A DNA stretch of 60,000 bases, taken from NCBI RefSeq assembly GCF_037975245.1, contig NC_092581.1, positions 18,345,303-18,405,302 on the forward strand, read 5' to 3'. Both the position numbers and the translations under genes were made by a program. Of the stretch, positions 58,342 through 60,000 are shown one piece after another. The first letter of the stretch is position 1; the number at the start of each line of letters is the position of its first letter. A model generated the notes under the pieces. That model was not told the DNA's origin and ran no database searches. It worked only from the letters and a program-made list of their open reading frames with translations. Origin of the DNA: Apostichopus japonicus (Eukaryota > Echinodermata > Holothuroidea > Aspidochirotida > Stichopodidae).

Positions 58342-60000
58342 CGGGATATCGCAGAACATTACTGTAAGTTTGGGCTAGGGACATGGTACAATTCGCCTAT
58401 AGAAAGACTTGCTGAGCTCAAATGACCTTTAAGCTTCGACATTATCAAAACAGCCGCACTTAAAATACCACAAAACTGCTAAAACAAAGACAACGTAACC
58501 AGCTACTGACAAAACCATCCATAGATAGGCCTAGTTGATAGCTCCGGTGTGTGTAATAGAAGACTCTATTTCCTTATGTGCTATCGTGAGAACTATATTT
58601 CTTTGAAGTGGGATCTTGTAGTGATATATGTGCGTATAAGCTCAAACAATATACCCTTCCGACATAGCTGACAAAATCACACTCTTCCAACTAGTGTTAA
58701 TGAATGCAGTGGAACAGGTGCGGTGGAATAGATGGTGCGGGGAGGGGGGGGGGAGTTAGGGGGGCCCTCAGTTTTGTGGAAAAACTAAAAAGTCTCCCTT
58801 TTCATAAATTAGAGGTGCATCTTTTTATTCATCAAAAGTACCGGTTTCCATGTTTGCAATGAAAGAATGTCCTTTTGTTACAAGTCTTGAAATGAAAAAG
58901 TGCTATATTGCTAAGATCCATTCACATACTGGAACTTGTGGTACAGAAATCCATTTTGTCGAGAAGTGCTCAGTTGACTTTGTGGGTTTTCCTCCTCAAA
59001 TCAAAGTCAGATAACAAGCACACTACTCATCGATGTCTGTACACCCGCCTCCCCCACACACGGCCCCAGCCTATTGAAATATCTTACACCAACTCTGCGG
59101 CGAACAGACACGTCTTATTCTGAATACTAAACCCTTGAAAAACTGGAAAAGCAATTTCTTAACAAGCAGAGAAATTTAACAACCTTCAACTGAAGCGGCT
59201 TATAACTCCTCGCAAGAATTCCCCGCGCAGATTCCCAACTGAACCATTCCATAAACGGAATAACATATAACGTGACCGACTAATCAGTCTCTCCATTGAA
59301 ATATATATATATATATTCACATGCTGACGCATTGCGTCGAAAAAGTGTAACACCGCCTTTACAAAGACAGAACGAAGTGACAGACAATTGGTAAACAAAT
59401 GAAAGACCTGGGCTGTTTACGTGCCAACCAATAATGCTATATCATGCTATTGTGGTACGTTGTATAGTATTTGTTTATTGGAGCATTTGTACAGGTACCG
59501 TACTTCAGGAATTTCGAATAGAAGTTTACAATAGGTCGAAATATGAACATATTGTATCCCTTAAGTATTATTCACCGAACGAACAAAACACGATTTAATA
59601 TGGGGAAAATATGAAAAGAAAGGACGCTTGCAGTGACGCGCATATCGTTGTCTTTAAAGGGTAGTGTACACTGTACAAAAAAAGTAAAATCATGACTATT
59701 GCAAAACCTATATATGAAGTACAAATGACCAAAATTCGTGACAGGGCATAAAATTCCCCTGAAATCATAAGAATGGTGGGAAAAGACGGGATAATTATCG
59801 GAATAGATCATCAAATTTATAGGCTATACGTCATGTGTCGCGAATAACCATCGATGCGCAGAATATCTGGGTAGAGGATTAGGAGGGTTCAAGTTGGACG
59901 GAGTCGGTTCTACACTGGCCTTTTCGAGAACCAACACAGCAACAGTTGTTCATCTTGCTGCCTATATATCGAATGTGCAGGAAGTATGTTGTACTCATTT

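Overview
This is a piece of animal nuclear genome: AT-rich, intron-containing and full of transposons. Mitochondrial pyruvate carrier 1 (MPC1) can be read across five exons with correct splice phases. The repeat types (CR1/L2-like LINEs, a Penelope fragment, tRNA-derived SINEs, many hAT-type miniature elements) suggest a marine invertebrate deuterostome, perhaps an echinoderm such as a sea cucumber. That placement is inference.

Layout. 1-13,300 holds MPC1 on the + strand (coding exons from 3,388 to 12,754); its introns carry several terminal-inverted-repeat (TIR) elements. 13,945-15,128 is a DNA transposon interrupted by a 5'-truncated LINE. 17,470-17,980 is a TIR element sitting in (TA)n. 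18,463-22,322 is a three-exon gene model of unknown function on the + strand, with two MITEs and a decayed Penelope GIY-YIG fragment in its introns. 25,001-26,860 is a decayed non-LTR retrotransposon on the - strand (RT motifs visible, one in-frame stop, one frameshift). 27,790-32,715 is a mosaic of hAT-like miniature elements.

From 32,834 to the end the window is a large direct duplication. Copy A (32,834 onward) and copy B (49,445 to 60,000 and beyond) align by eye at about 95% over most of their length, with a repeat period near 16.6 kb. No recognisable host gene lies in it. Each copy carries insertions the other lacks, so empty and filled sites can be compared directly. This gives target-site duplications for several families: hAT-like elements with 8-bp duplications, a TA-duplicating element, and an RTE-like LINE 3' end.

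The most unusual object is in copy B at 56,443-58,341. It is a 1.9-kb insertion with near-perfect terminal inverted repeats and a 6-bp target duplication (cgggat). Its two flanks are arrays of about 19 and 23 copies of the palindrome CTTAAG in a roughly 22-bp near-palindromic unit. Its core holds a nested MITE related to one in the MPC1 intron, plus an extra internal copy of its own terminus. I do not recognise this family.
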